A stretch of DNA of 58,560 nucleotides from GCA-2729515 sp036336695 (GCA_036336695.1 JAYZFQ010000011.1:1-58560), one strand, 5' to 3'. Numbered from the stretch's first letter, positions 22,818 to 31,415 are shown. A program made the numbers and translations. The notes: generated by a model from the sequence alone, not told the origin.

Positions 22818-24509
22818 ATGGAATTCGACATCAAGATCACCGGCGGAACGCTCCTGGACGGCACCGGGGCGCCTGGCGTCCAGGGCGACCTGGGCATCCG
22901 GGACGGCCGCATCGTCGCCCTGGGCGAGGCGGCGGGAACCGCAGCGCAGACGCTCGACGCAACGGGCCGGGTCGTCGCGCCGGGTTTCGTGGACATCCAC
23001 ACCCACTACGACGCCCAGATCCTGTGGGACCGGATGCTCAGCATCTCGCCCTGGCATGGCGTCACCACGGTGGTGATGGGCAACTGCGGCTTCGGCGTGG
23101 CCCCCACCCGTCCCGAGCACCGCGAGTTGATCCTGCGGACCCTGGAGAAGGTGGAGGGCATGAGCCTGTCCGCCCTCCAGGAGGGACTGGGAGACGACTG
23201 GGGCTTCGAAAGCTTCCCCGAGTACCTGGATGCCGTGGAGGCACGCGGGTCCGCGATCCACGTGGCCGCCCTGTTCGGGCACACACCGCTCCGCCTCTAC
23301 GTGATGGGCGAAGCATCGACCGAGCGCGCGGCGACACCCGATGAAGTGGCCCAGATGCGGCAGTTGGTGGACGAGGGGCTCGCGGCGGGTGCCGTCGGTT
23401 TTGCCACCTCGAAGGCACCGACCCACGTGGGCTACTCCGGACGCCCGGTCCCGAGCCGGATGGCGGAGTTCGAAGAAATCCGCAGCCTGGCCGGAGCGCT
23501 GGGAGAGCGCGGCGGTGTGATGCAGGCGACCCTCGGCCGGGAATTGTTCCTCGACGAGTTCGCCAAGATCGCAGAGGAAACCGGACGCACCATCTCGTGG
23601 ACGGCGCTCCTCGCCGGCGCCGCCGGCCCCGAGTTCGAAAAATTCGTGCTCGAGAAGACGGCAGAACAACAGGCGGCCGGTCTCGCCATCGTGCCCCAGG
23701 TTTCCTGTCGACCACTGAACTTCGAGTTCCAGTGGAAGGAACCGTTCCCGTTCGAGAGCATGAAGAGTTTTGCGCCCGTCTCGGCGACCGACCACGCGGG
23801 GAAGCGCGCGATCTACGCGGACCCGGCGTTTCGCGCGCAATTCCGGGAAAGCGGGGAATCCGGTCTCGGAACGGCCCTGGCCCAGTGGTGGGAGCGCACG
23901 GTGGTGACCCACAGTCCCGCCCACCCGTCTCTCGACGAGCAGCCGCTGGAAGCCGTGGCGCGCGAGCGGGGCGTCCACCCCCTGGACTGCGCCCTCGACC
24001 TCGGGCTCGAATCGGATCTGGAAGCGCGTTTCCGGACTTCGATCATGAACTTCGACGAGGAAGTCGTGGGCGGCCTGCTCCAGAACCCGCAACTCGTCCT
24101 CGGTCTGTCGGATGCGGGCGCCCATGCCAGCCAACTCTGCGATGCGTGCTTCTCGACACACCTGCTCGGGCACTGGGTGCGCGACCGGGGGGTCCTCGAG
24201 CTTCCCGAGGCCGTCCGCATGCTCACCTCCCGGCCCGCCGACGTGTTCGGCCTGGTCGATCGCGGCCGTCTCGCGCTCGGACTCCCCGCCGACGTCGTGG
24301 TCTTCGACCCCGACACCGTGGGCGCCGGCCCGCTCGAGCGGGTCCACGACCAACCGTCCGGGGCCGACCGGCTCGTGGCCGAGGCGCACGGCATCGATTC
24401 CGTGCTGGTCGCGGGAACGCTCGTGCGACGGGACGGAAAAGACGCCCTCGACCCGGACGGCCCCCTGCCCGGAAATCTGCTGCGAAACGGTTGCGCACCG
24501 GCCGCGTAG
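22818..24509 (+). CDS. D-aminoacylase-like amidohydrolase
   Basis: A 563-residue amidohydrolase of the N-acyl-D-amino-acid deacylase branch. The metal motif is VDIHTHYDAQILWD, followed by the typical VVMGNCGFGVAPTRPEHR with the cysteine ligand of this branch. Downstream are LFGHTPLRLYVMG, VGFATSKAPTHVGYSG and the aspartate in LGLSDAGAHASQLCD. The C-terminus GLPADVVVFDPDTV is the returning beta-sandwich. It would hydrolyse an N-acyl or cyclic amide bond. ATG at 22818 has GGGAGAGGA upstream. egtD follows 43 bp later in the same direction. Confidence 0.85.
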   Translation: MEFDIKITGGTLLDGTGAPGVQGDLGIRDGRIVALGEAAGTAAQTLDATGRVVAPGFVDIHTHYDAQILWDRMLSISPWHGVTTVVMGNCGFGVAPTRPEHRELILRTLEKVEGMSLSALQEGLGDDWGFESFPEYLDAVEARGSAIHVAALFGHTPLRLYVMGEASTERAATPDEVAQMRQLVDEGLAAGAVGFATSKAPTHVGYSGRPVPSRMAEFEEIRSLAGALGERGGVMQATLGRELFLDEFAKIAEETGRTISWTALLAGAAGPEFEKFVLEKTAEQQAAGLAIVPQVSCRPLNFEFQWKEPFPFESMKSFAPVSATDHAGKRAIYADPAFRAQFRESGESGLGTALAQWWERTVVTHSPAHPSLDEQPLEAVARERGVHPLDCALDLGLESDLEARFRTSIMNFDEEVVGGLLQNPQLVLGLSDAGAHASQLCDACFSTHLLGHWVRDRGVLELPEAVRMLTSRPADVFGLVDRGRLALGLPADVVVFDPDTVGAGPLERVHDQPSGADRLVAEAHGIDSVLVAGTLVRRDGKDALDPDGPLPGNLLRNGCAPAA

Positions 24510-24552
24510 CGGGGCATGTTTTCGCCCGCCCCACCCCACCTGCAGGAAGAAC

Positions 24553-25560
24553 ATGCCTCCGCCCTCGGTCTCCGACCGGTACAGCCTCCTCGATACCGAT
24601 GCCGAACCGGAACTCGCGAGCTTCGCGGAGGCGACGCGCGCCGGACTTTCCGGCGAAGCCAAATCCATCCCCTGCCGGTTTCTCTACGATGCCCGGGGCT
24701 CCGAGCTGTTCGAGCGCATCTGCGAACTGCCCGAGTACTACCTGACGCGCGCCGAACACGCGATCCTGGAAAAGCACGCCCACGAGATCGCGGCGCTGAC
24801 ACCGGGACCCGTCACGCTTGCCGAGCTGGGCAGCGGGAATGCTTCGAAGACGCGGCTCCTGATCGAGGCCCTGCTCGAGCATCACGGCAGCCTGCGCTAC
24901 GTGCCCGTCGACATCTCGCCGGAAATCCTGGAACGCAGCAGCCGACAGCTGCTCGACGCTTACGACGCCCTCGAGGTGCGCGCCATCGCGAGCGAGTACC
25001 GCGACGGGCTGCGCGAGGTCGGGACCGCCGGGGGACGCACGCGGCTGGTCGCGTGGCTCGGATCGAGCATCGGAAACCTCACCCGAGAGGAAGCCGCCGG
25101 CTTTCTCCACAACGTGAGCGCGGAGCTGCTCCCGACCGACCGCATGCTCGTCGGTATCGACCTGCGCAAGGAACCCGCCGTGATCGAGGCGGCCTACGAC
25201 GATGCCGCCGGGGTCACCGCACGCTTCAGCCTGAACCTGCTGGCACGCGCGAACCGGGAACTCGGCGCCGACTTCGACCTTTCGGGATTCCGCCACCGGG
25301 CCGTCTACCACGAGCCGGAGGGACGGGTCCGCATCGACCTGCAGAGCCTGCGCGATCAACACGTCCGGCTCGAAGAGCTCGGGATGACGGTGCACTTCGA
25401 GGCCGGCGAGTGCCTCCACGTCGAAAACGCCTTCAAATACTCCTTCGAGGAGATTCGAGACCTCGCCAAACCTGCCGGGCTGCGCGTCGACCGCTACTGG
25501 CTCGACGCCGAAGAGCGGTTCAGCCTGAACCTCTTCGCCCCGGCGGCAGCCACCGCCTAG
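24553..25560 (+). CDS. egtD: L-histidine N-alpha-methyltransferase (EgtD family)
   Basis: A 335-residue protein matching the EgtD/DUF2260 methyltransferase family over its length. Key segments are IPCRFLYDARGSELFERICELPEYY, LAELGSGNASKTRLLI (SAM loop), YVPVDISPEIL, VAWLGSSIGNL and RYWLDAEERFSLNLF. EgtD trimethylates histidine to hercynine in ergothioneine synthesis. No egtB, egtC or egtE is nearby, so the remaining steps are encoded elsewhere or this family member serves another substrate. ATG at 24553 is preceded by AGGAAG. Its stop overlaps that of the convergent crotonase gene by 4 bp. Confidence 0.85.
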   Translation: MPPPSVSDRYSLLDTDAEPELASFAEATRAGLSGEAKSIPCRFLYDARGSELFERICELPEYYLTRAEHAILEKHAHEIAALTPGPVTLAELGSGNASKTRLLIEALLEHHGSLRYVPVDISPEILERSSRQLLDAYDALEVRAIASEYRDGLREVGTAGGRTRLVAWLGSSIGNLTREEAAGFLHNVSAELLPTDRMLVGIDLRKEPAVIEAAYDDAAGVTARFSLNLLARANRELGADFDLSGFRHRAVYHEPEGRVRIDLQSLRDQHVRLEELGMTVHFEAGECLHVENAFKYSFEEIRDLAKPAGLRVDRYWLDAEERFSLNLFAPAAATA

Positions 25561-26396
25561 AGCCCCTTCCAGACCGGGGGGCGTTTTTCCACGAAGGCCT
25601 GGAAGGCCTCCTCGAGTTCGCCGGTGTGGGTGCACATCACCTGGGTCCGGTTTTCCAGATCGAGCGCGTGACGCAGGCTCGGTGCGTCGAGCGTCTGCCA
25701 CATGGTTTCCTTGGTCATCCAGGTGGCGAGCGGCGGGTTTTCACGGATCTCTCGCGCCGTCTGCAGCGCCCGGTCGACGACCGAACCATCGGGGACGACA
25801 TCGAGCACGAGGGACATCTCGCGTGCCTCCGCCGCGTCGAAGATGCGGCCGGTCAGGAGCAGTTCGGCGGAGCGCGAAGCCCCCACGAGCCGCGGCAGGA
25901 AGTAGCTGGTGCCCATGTCACAGGCGGAGACGCCAACCTTGATGAAGCGCGCGCCGAAGCGCGCCGACTCCGAGGCAAAGCGCACGTCGCAGGCAAGCGC
26001 CATCGCAAAGCCCCCGCCCATCGCGTCGCCGTTGACCGCGGCAAGGATCGGCTTGGGACAGCGGTGGAGCCGCTCGTGGAGCGCCGCGAGGTGCTCCTGG
26101 GCCGAGAAGACCCCCGCCACCCGGCCCATCCCCTCGGTACCGGGTGCCCCGGTTTCGCCGGGGTTTCCCTTGAGATCGGCGCCGGAGCAGAACCCCCGAC
26201 CCGCCCCGGTGAGAATCACGGCCCGGAGCGTGCGGTGAGCAGCGAGCGACTCGAATGCCCGGTGCAGATCTGAAATCAGCCCCTGAGAAAGCGCGTTGAG
26301 GCGCTCGGGGCGGCGGAGTGTCACCCGGGCGATGTCTTCGTCGATCTCATCGATGCCCAGATGAGGCGCATCCGGCAGATCGGGGGGAAGAGACAT
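25557..26396 (-). CDS. Enoyl-CoA hydratase/isomerase family protein
   Basis: A 279-residue crotonase-fold protein. CoA/oxyanion segments are GRGFCSGADLKGNPG and NGDAMGGGFAMALACDVRFAS. At the first catalytic position there is no glutamate (FGARFIKVGV), but an aspartate occurs shortly after (SACDMGTSYFLPRL), and a glutamate is present in SAELLLTG. The aspartate resembles that of delta3,5-delta2,4-dienoyl-CoA isomerases, so an isomerase role is as plausible as hydration. ATG at 26394-26396 has CTGGAGG 5 nt upstream. A terminator hairpin (26417-26448) separates it from the sigma-factor operon. Confidence 0.85.
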   Translation of the reverse strand: MSLPPDLPDAPHLGIDEIDEDIARVTLRRPERLNALSQGLISDLHRAFESLAAHRTLRAVILTGAGRGFCSGADLKGNPGETGAPGTEGMGRVAGVFSAQEHLAALHERLHRCPKPILAAVNGDAMGGGFAMALACDVRFASESARFGARFIKVGVSACDMGTSYFLPRLVGASRSAELLLTGRIFDAAEAREMSLVLDVVPDGSVVDRALQTAREIRENPPLATWMTKETMWQTLDAPSLRHALDLENRTQVMCTHTGELEEAFQAFVEKRPPVWKGL

Positions 26397-26406
26397 GCGG
26401 CCTCCA

Positions 26407-26546
26407 GAAATTGGAAAGGCCCGACGCCGCTTTCGCCGCGTCGGGCCTCCCTTGGAAGGGGATATTGTGCTGTCTACAGGGGTAGTGGTCCCAAAATCCG
26501 AGAGGTGTCAGCTGATTCGAAAAAAAATGGCCTTCCCCCCGGGGGG
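26407..26546 (-). ncRNA. Candidate structured RNA or intergenic repeat, copy 2 (element E)
   Basis: Minus-strand homologue of 15770-15911. In order from 26546 downward: CCCCCCGGGGGG (26535-26546), TTTTCGnnTCA, CCACT (26484-26488), CCCTG, ACAGCACAAT (26464-26473), CCCCTTCC (26454-26461), a GC hairpin and TTTCCAATTTC (26407-26417). It starts at the stop codon of the secreted-protein gene, so this copy could be a processed 3' UTR. An A8 run at 26520-26527 gives a T8 tract on the minus strand just after the CCCCCCGGGGGG palindrome, possibly a first terminator for that gene. Confidence 0.45.
26408..26448 (-). terminator. Rho-independent terminator in element E copy 2
   Basis: Perfect 10-bp outer stem (26439-26448 with 26417-26426), extended inward with one mismatch around a TTTC/GAAA loop. 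On the minus strand it is followed by TTTCCAATTT. It separates the sigma-factor operon from the downstream crotonase gene. Confidence 0.65.
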
Positions 26547-26981
26547 CTACCAACTCGGTTCGAGGCTGATCACGAGCTTGCCGCCCCGGAAGCGCTCGGC
26601 CCCGATCACCACCGACTTCCCCTTGCCCACGCGAACGTCGGTCTTGACGGCGCCCTCGACATCGACGGCGAGCAGCACGGCGGCCGCGTCGACCTGCAGG
26701 GGGCGCACCCGGAGCCGCTTGCCGGTGGGCAACACCACGCTCCCCACGCGGTCGATGCCGATGGAAAGTCGCCGCTGCTCGAGACGTTGGAGGCTCTCGT
26801 AGCGGAATTCCCGGCCGATCTCCCCGTGCAGCTTGCGGCAGGCCGGGTCGATGCTCCCCGGTTCGTCCGTGGCATGGCAGACCAGCACCTTCACGACCAC
26901 GTCCTGCGTCTCGGCGGCAGCCGGACCCGCGCCGATCCACAGCAGGACCCCCAGGACCCGGATGCCGCTACGCCACGCCAC
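26547..26981 (-). CDS. Secreted protein of unknown function
   Basis: A 144-residue protein with a clear signal peptide: basic N-terminus, hydrophobic GIRVLGVLLWIGAG and a likely cleavage after AAA near residue 23. The mature part, about 120 residues, has one cysteine-containing segment (VLVCHATDEPGSIDPACRK) and a basic beta-rich C-terminal half; I recognise no family. GTG at 26979-26981 is chosen because a perfect GGAGGT lies 5 nt upstream; it overlaps the anti-sigma gene by 14 bp. It is the last gene of the sigma/anti-sigma operon and so is probably an effector or modulator of that envelope response. Confidence 0.7.
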   Translation of the reverse strand: MAWRSGIRVLGVLLWIGAGPAAAETQDVVVKVLVCHATDEPGSIDPACRKLHGEIGREFRYESLQRLEQRRLSIGIDRVGSVVLPTGKRLRVRPLQVDAAAVLLAVDVEGAVKTDVRVGKGKSVVIGAERFRGGKLVISLEPSW

Positions 26982-27477
26982 TGCGCACCTCCGTCGCGGC
27001 CCCTTCGACCGCATCGTCCAAGACCCAGATGATCGTCACGTTCGATTCCTCCGGCGCATCCAGAACCATGACGGGGCGCCCTCCCGTGTCTACCCAGCGC
27101 ACCGCGCCGCCCGCCGGCGCCGCAGAATCCAGCACACCGAACCAGAGGGCCAGCAGCAACCCGGCTGCCGCCACCACCGCCCCGGCTGCGCGGAAACCGG
27201 GAACTCCGTGAGAAATCGTCGTCGCCGCCGCCTCCCGCCGCGCATCGACCGCCGGCAGTCCCAGGGCGATCCGGTCCCAGAGATCCGGCGTCCGAGCGGA
27301 TTCGGAGTTCGCTCGCAGCAGGCTCCCCAGCCGGGACAGGCCGGCGAGTTCACGACGGAGGCCGGGATCTCGCTGCAGGCGGCGCTCGAACCGCCAGCGT
27401 GCGAGTCCCCCCAGTTCGCCGTCGTGGTAGGCGTGCAGGTCGCGCCGACCCGCCGGAACCGTTTCGCGTTCACTCAT
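26968..27477 (-). CDS. Membrane-anchored anti-sigma factor
   Basis: A 169-residue single-pass protein. The N-terminal part contains LHAYHDGELGGLARWRFERR, the DGEL helix typical of sigma-binding anti-sigma domains, but without the CxxC zinc pair of ZAS proteins. A transmembrane helix follows (AVVAAAGLLLALWFGVL, about 98-115), then about 50 residues outside, ending VTIIWVLDDAVEG. It lies 18 bp after the ECF sigma gene, the standard arrangement for sequestering that factor at the membrane. Loss of the cysteines argues against a redox or zinc trigger. Confidence 0.75.
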   Translation of the reverse strand: MSERETVPAGRRDLHAYHDGELGGLARWRFERRLQRDPGLRRELAGLSRLGSLLRANSESARTPDLWDRIALGLPAVDARREAAATTISHGVPGFRAAGAVVAAAGLLLALWFGVLDSAAPAGGAVRWVDTGGRPVMVLDAPEESNVTIIWVLDDAVEGAATEVRSGVA

Positions 27478-27495
27478 GGAACTTCCCTCGCAACA

Positions 27496-28170
27496 TCATG
27501 CGATCTCCTTCCCAACCTCATCCAGTCCATCGATCCCCGCGGCGCGCAAACTTTCCCGAAGCTTGCGGCGCGCGTAGTGCAGTCGACTCATCACCGTTCC
27601 CTTCGGAACCGCCAGCGCGTCCGCGATTTCGCGGTAGCTGAGACCATCGATCTCGCGCAGTTCGATCGTGCGGCGGGCGTCTTCGGGAAGTGCCGCGATG
27701 GCCCGGGCCAGGACCCGGCGCAGTTCTCCCCGCTCCGCGGCCACGTCGGGCGCAGCCCCCGCACCCTCCCCTTCCAGGCTCCCCGCAGCCGGCGTCCGCG
27801 CGGCGCGGGCCGCGGTCACGTCGTCCCAGGCGACCTCGCGGTCCGACTTGTCCCGTCGCTTGCGGTCGAGACACTGGTTCATGACGATCCGATACAGCCA
27901 GGTGTAGAACCCGGAACGGCCCTGGAACCGGTCGAGAGAGCCATAGGCCTTGAGGAAGGCATCCTGCACCGCATCCCGCGCCTGCTCTTCGTCGCGCAGC
28001 ACCCGGAAGGCCAGGCCGTAGGCGCGGCCCTGGTAGCGCTCGACGAGCACGCGGAACGCCCCGTGGTCCCCCTGCCTGGCCCGCTGGACGACCTCGGCAT
28101 CCGCCGGCGCCGTGGCTTGCGCCACCGCGGTCGCACCGCTCGACATCCGGCTGGGACCTCCGGGGCTCAT
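27496..28170 (-). CDS. ECF RNA polymerase sigma factor (RpoE-like)
   Basis: A 224-residue sigma-70 family factor of the extracytoplasmic type. Region 2 covers about 45-115 (FRVLVERYQGRAYGLAFRV, DAVQDAFLKAYGSLDRF, TWLYRIVMNQCLDRKRR). Region 4 covers about 155-210 (ALPEDARRTIELREIDGLSY, REIADALAVPKGTVMSRLHY). A low-complexity Ala/Gly/Glu linker of about 40 residues separates them, longer than usual. Like other RpoE-type factors it would respond to envelope stress and be held by the anti-sigma factor next to it. ATG at 28168-28170 is used; an in-frame ATG eight codons later is possible. No ECF-type promoter was clear in the 79-bp upstream spacer. Confidence 0.9.
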   Translation of the reverse strand: MSPGGPSRMSSGATAVAQATAPADAEVVQRARQGDHGAFRVLVERYQGRAYGLAFRVLRDEEQARDAVQDAFLKAYGSLDRFQGRSGFYTWLYRIVMNQCLDRKRRDKSDREVAWDDVTAARAARTPAAGSLEGEGAGAAPDVAAERGELRRVLARAIAALPEDARRTIELREIDGLSYREIADALAVPKGTVMSRLHYARRKLRESLRAAGIDGLDEVGKEIA

Positions 28171-28249
28171 TGTCTTTCAGGAGCCTTGGACGCGGCCACG
28201 CGGCCATTGATTCAGCCCCGAACGAGCCAGTCGGAACCGGCTCCGGCGC

Positions 28250-28717
28250 CTAGGGCCGGGTCGGGTCGTGCGGCGTCTGGACGAGTTCGATGCGGGTGCC
28301 ATCGGGATCCGTGACGTAGACGACCTCTGCGTCGAATTCCTCGGCGCGGACGCGTGTGTGCTCGAGCACCACGCCCCCGAGGGGCACGAGCCTGGCAAGC
28401 GCCTCGTCGAGGCGATCGACCCGCACGGCGAAGTGGGTCAGGCCCGGCTGGTTCATCGGGCGCACGTCCGCGCCGCCCACCGTGCCCGGCTTCGGGTAAT
28501 GGAGCAGCTCGATGCGCATGCCGTCCCGTTCGAGATACACGGCGTGCAGTTCGACCTCCGGGATGCCGATGAGCGTCGCCGTCGGCTCACCGGAAACCTC
28601 GAGTCCGCCCGCTTCGGCGAACCCAAGTCCGTCGCGGTAGAACCGAAGGGAGCGCTCGAGGTCTCGCACGCAGACCCCGAAATGCATCAGGTACCGGACC
28701 GTCGCGGGCTCGCTCAA
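28250..28717 (-). CDS. VOC family protein (lactoylglutathione lyase-like)
   Basis: A 155-residue VOC protein built of two beta-alpha-beta-beta-beta modules. The first starts YLMHFGVCVRDLERSLRFY, with HAVYLERDGMRIELLHYP; the second starts GLTHFAVRVDRLDEALARL and ends VVYVTDPDGTRIELVQTP. The four positions used for metal binding in glyoxalase I (H, E, H, E) are present. The ATG overlaps the polA stop in an ATGA, so translation is coupled to polA. The substrate is unknown; methylglyoxal-type chemistry or epimerisation are options. Confidence 0.85.
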   Translation of the reverse strand: MSEPATVRYLMHFGVCVRDLERSLRFYRDGLGFAEAGGLEVSGEPTATLIGIPEVELHAVYLERDGMRIELLHYPKPGTVGGADVRPMNQPGLTHFAVRVDRLDEALARLVPLGGVVLEHTRVRAEEFDAEVVYVTDPDGTRIELVQTPHDPTRP

Positions 28718-31386
28718 TGGGCCTCCCGCCAGTTCGCGCCCGACCCCACTTCGACCACGAGCGGAACGTGCAGGGAAAGTACGCCCTCCATCCAGCCCCG
28801 AACCCGGTCGCCCAGCACCTTCGCGTCGGCCCGCGGGACTTCGAAGACGAGTTCGTCGTGCACCTGGAGGATCATCCGAACCTGCGAGTCCTCGGCGGCG
28901 AGCTCCGCATCGACCGCCACCATGGCCTTCTTGATCAGGTCCGCCGCGGTGCCCTGGATCACGCTGTTCACCGCCATGCGCTCGGCAGCCTGGCGCAAAG
29001 AGCGGTTGCGTGACCCGAGGTCCGGCAGGTAACGGCGGCGGCCGAGATACGTCTCGACGAAACCGCGCTCCCGGGCACCGGCAATCGTCTCATCCAGGAA
29101 CTTGCGCACCCCGCGGTAGCGCTCGAAATAGGCGTCGATCGTCTCCTGGGCCTCTCCGCTCGCGATGCCGAGCTGTTTCGCCAGGCCGAAGGCAGAAGAG
29201 CCGTAGATGATGCCGAAATTGACGGCTTTGGCGCGCGCCCGCTGGTCGTCGTCGACGTCCTTCGGTGCGATGCCGGCCACCTCGGCGGCCGTGCGCCGAT
29301 GCACGTCCTCCCCGTTCTCGAAGGCGTCGATCAGGCTCTCGTCTCCCGAGTAGTGGGCGAGAATGCGAAGTTCGACCTGGGAATAATCGGCAGACACGAG
29401 CACGCACCCGTCGGCCGGCACGAAAGCCTCGCGGATGCGGACGCCTTCCGGCGTGCGAATCGGGATGTTCTGAACGTTGGGGTGGGTCGCCGACAGACGA
29501 CCCGTCGCCGCACCCAATTGGTTGAACGTCGGATGGATCCGGCCCGTGCGCGGATTGACGAGCGGCGGCAAGGCGTCGACGTAGGTGTTCTTGAGCTTTG
29601 CCAAGCGCCGGTACGTGAGAATCCTTCCCGGTAGCTCGTGGTGTGCAGAAAGCTGATCGAGGACGTCTTCATCCGTCGAGTACCCGGTCTTGGTCTTCTT
29701 GATCGGCGAGAGTCCGAGCTTGTCGAACAGGATCCTCTGGAGTTGCTTCGGCGAAGAGATCAGGAACTCTTCGCCGGCGATGCCGTAGACCTCCCGCTCG
29801 ATCGCGTCGAGATCCGCCTGGTATTCCACCGAAAGCTCGGAGAGCTTCGCCTCGTCGATGCGTACGCCCGCACACTCCATTCGCCCCAGCACGCCGGTGA
29901 GGGGCAGCTCCACGGTTTCGAACAACGGCGCGACGCCGTCTGCGTCGAGGCGCTGCTGCAGCGGCGCGCGCAGGGCCTCGACCGTGCAGGCGGATTCTCC
30001 CGCCCAGCGCGCCACGGCTTCGGCAGGCAGTTCCCGGGCCGGGGTCGCCTTGGCACCGCGGCCCGCGAGGTCTTCCCACGTGCGCAAACTGGCGCCGAGC
30101 GCCTGGGAGGCGATGGCTGCCAGCGAACGCGCCCCCGCCGGATCCAACAGGAGTCCGGCGACTTCTGCGTCGAAATGGGGCGGGGCGAGATCGAAACCGG
30201 CCTCCGCGAACAGCATCTGGAGACGTTTTGAATCGCCCGAGATCCAGGCGACGGAGCCGCCGTCACACAGGAGCGGCGCCAGGAGTGCCGCGAGTTCCGG
30301 GAACGCGACGCCGCCTCCGCCCAGGGGAACGAAAATCGAGCGCTCCGGTGCGAGCGCAAAGGCGATGCCCACGGGTTCCCCGAGCAAGGGCCCGGCCTCG
30401 TCGAACACGACGTGCATCGGAACGCAGGGCAGCTTCGCCAGCGCAGCGGCGAGGGTTTTTAGCGCCGACGGTTTCGTGGCGATCTCGACCTCGACCGACG
30501 ACGAAGCCGCCTCGGCCTCCCCTTCGCCGAGCGTCTCGAGCAGACGGGTGAAGCCGAGTTCCGTGTAGAGCGCACGCAGGGCTTCGCGGTCCGGCGCCTG
30601 GCGCTCCAGGTCGCCCAGGGAGAGCGGCAGGGAAACGTCGCACAGCAACGTCGAGAGACGCTTGGAAAGGCGCGCGGCGTCGGCATGCTCGGCGAGCGCC
30701 TCCCGCGCGCGCTTGGCCTTCACCTCCCCCTGGTGTTCCAGCAGATTCTCGAGCGTGCCCCACTCGTGGATGAGCTTCGCGGCGCCCTTTTCGCCGATGC
30801 CCTTGACGCCGGGAATGTTGTCGCTCGTGTCGCCCACGAGCGAGCGCAGATCGAGAATTCGGTCCGGCGCCACGCCAAAGCGCGCCTCGACCCCGGCCGG
30901 GTCGTACCGACGGTCGCGAATGCCATCGAGCAGCGTGACCCGGTCGGTCACGAGTTGCATCAAGTCCTTGTCGGTGGAGACGATCGACACCCGTGCGCTC
31001 GCCGGTAGTTTCGCCACGAGCGTGGCGATCACATCGTCCGCCTCGACGCCCGCCACTTCCAGGATGGGAATGCGATGAGCCTCCACGAGTCGCCGCACCC
31101 AGGGGATCTGGGCGGTCAGGTCCTCGGGCTGGGCATCGCGTCCAGCTTTGTAGTCGCCGTACAGTTCGTGGCGAAAGGTCTTGCCCGGGAGGTCGAAAAC
31201 CACGGCAACGCCATCGGGGGACTCCTCGCGCAACACCTTGAGCAGCATGTTGACGAAGCCGAGCGCCGCGTTGGTCGGAACGCCGCCGGGGCTGCGCAGG
31301 GGCGGAATCGCGAAGAACGCCCGGTAGAGCGCGTTTGCTCCGTCGATGACGACCAGCTTGGAAGGCGCCTTCGACTGCGGCGTCAA
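28714..31386 (-). CDS. polA: DNA polymerase I with a degenerate 3'-5' exonuclease domain
   Basis: An 890-residue family-A polymerase. Residues 1-290 are the 5' nuclease (LVVIDGANALYRAFFA, EVAGVEADDVIATLV, DLRSLVGDTSDNIPGVKGIG). Residues 300-480 correspond to the proofreading domain but the active-site residues are missing. The D-x-E of exo I is replaced by FDEAGP, and the exo II and exo III aspartates are not found. Residues 490-890 are the polymerase with LVSADYSQVELRILAHYSGD (motif A), RAKAVNFGIIYG (motif B) and LQVHDELVFEVP (motif C). The start is probably TTG at 31384-31386; an in-frame ATG at 31452 would overlap the divergent gene more. Replication and repair gap filling is the expected role. 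Confidence 0.9.
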   Translation of the reverse strand: MTPQSKAPSKLVVIDGANALYRAFFAIPPLRSPGGVPTNAALGFVNMLLKVLREESPDGVAVVFDLPGKTFRHELYGDYKAGRDAQPEDLTAQIPWVRRLVEAHRIPILEVAGVEADDVIATLVAKLPASARVSIVSTDKDLMQLVTDRVTLLDGIRDRRYDPAGVEARFGVAPDRILDLRSLVGDTSDNIPGVKGIGEKGAAKLIHEWGTLENLLEHQGEVKAKRAREALAEHADAARLSKRLSTLLCDVSLPLSLGDLERQAPDREALRALYTELGFTRLLETLGEGEAEAASSSVEVEIATKPSALKTLAAALAKLPCVPMHVVFDEAGPLLGEPVGIAFALAPERSIFVPLGGGGVAFPELAALLAPLLCDGGSVAWISGDSKRLQMLFAEAGFDLAPPHFDAEVAGLLLDPAGARSLAAIASQALGASLRTWEDLAGRGAKATPARELPAEAVARWAGESACTVEALRAPLQQRLDADGVAPLFETVELPLTGVLGRMECAGVRIDEAKLSELSVEYQADLDAIEREVYGIAGEEFLISSPKQLQRILFDKLGLSPIKKTKTGYSTDEDVLDQLSAHHELPGRILTYRRLAKLKNTYVDALPPLVNPRTGRIHPTFNQLGAATGRLSATHPNVQNIPIRTPEGVRIREAFVPADGCVLVSADYSQVELRILAHYSGDESLIDAFENGEDVHRRTAAEVAGIAPKDVDDDQRARAKAVNFGIIYGSSAFGLAKQLGIASGEAQETIDAYFERYRGVRKFLDETIAGARERGFVETYLGRRRYLPDLGSRNRSLRQAAERMAVNSVIQGTAADLIKKAMVAVDAELAAEDSQVRMILQVHDELVFEVPRADAKVLGDRVRGWMEGVLSLHVPLVVEVGSGANWREAH

Positions 31387-31415
31387 GCCCGACCCCCGTG
31401 TACGCTCAACCCGAC

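Noticed and set aside
22715..22819. An upstream ATG (22817-22819) for the GT39-like membrane protein.
   Set aside because: It overlaps the divergent amidohydrolase start, has no ribosome site and would add a basic, non-hydrophobic 35-residue segment before the first membrane helix.
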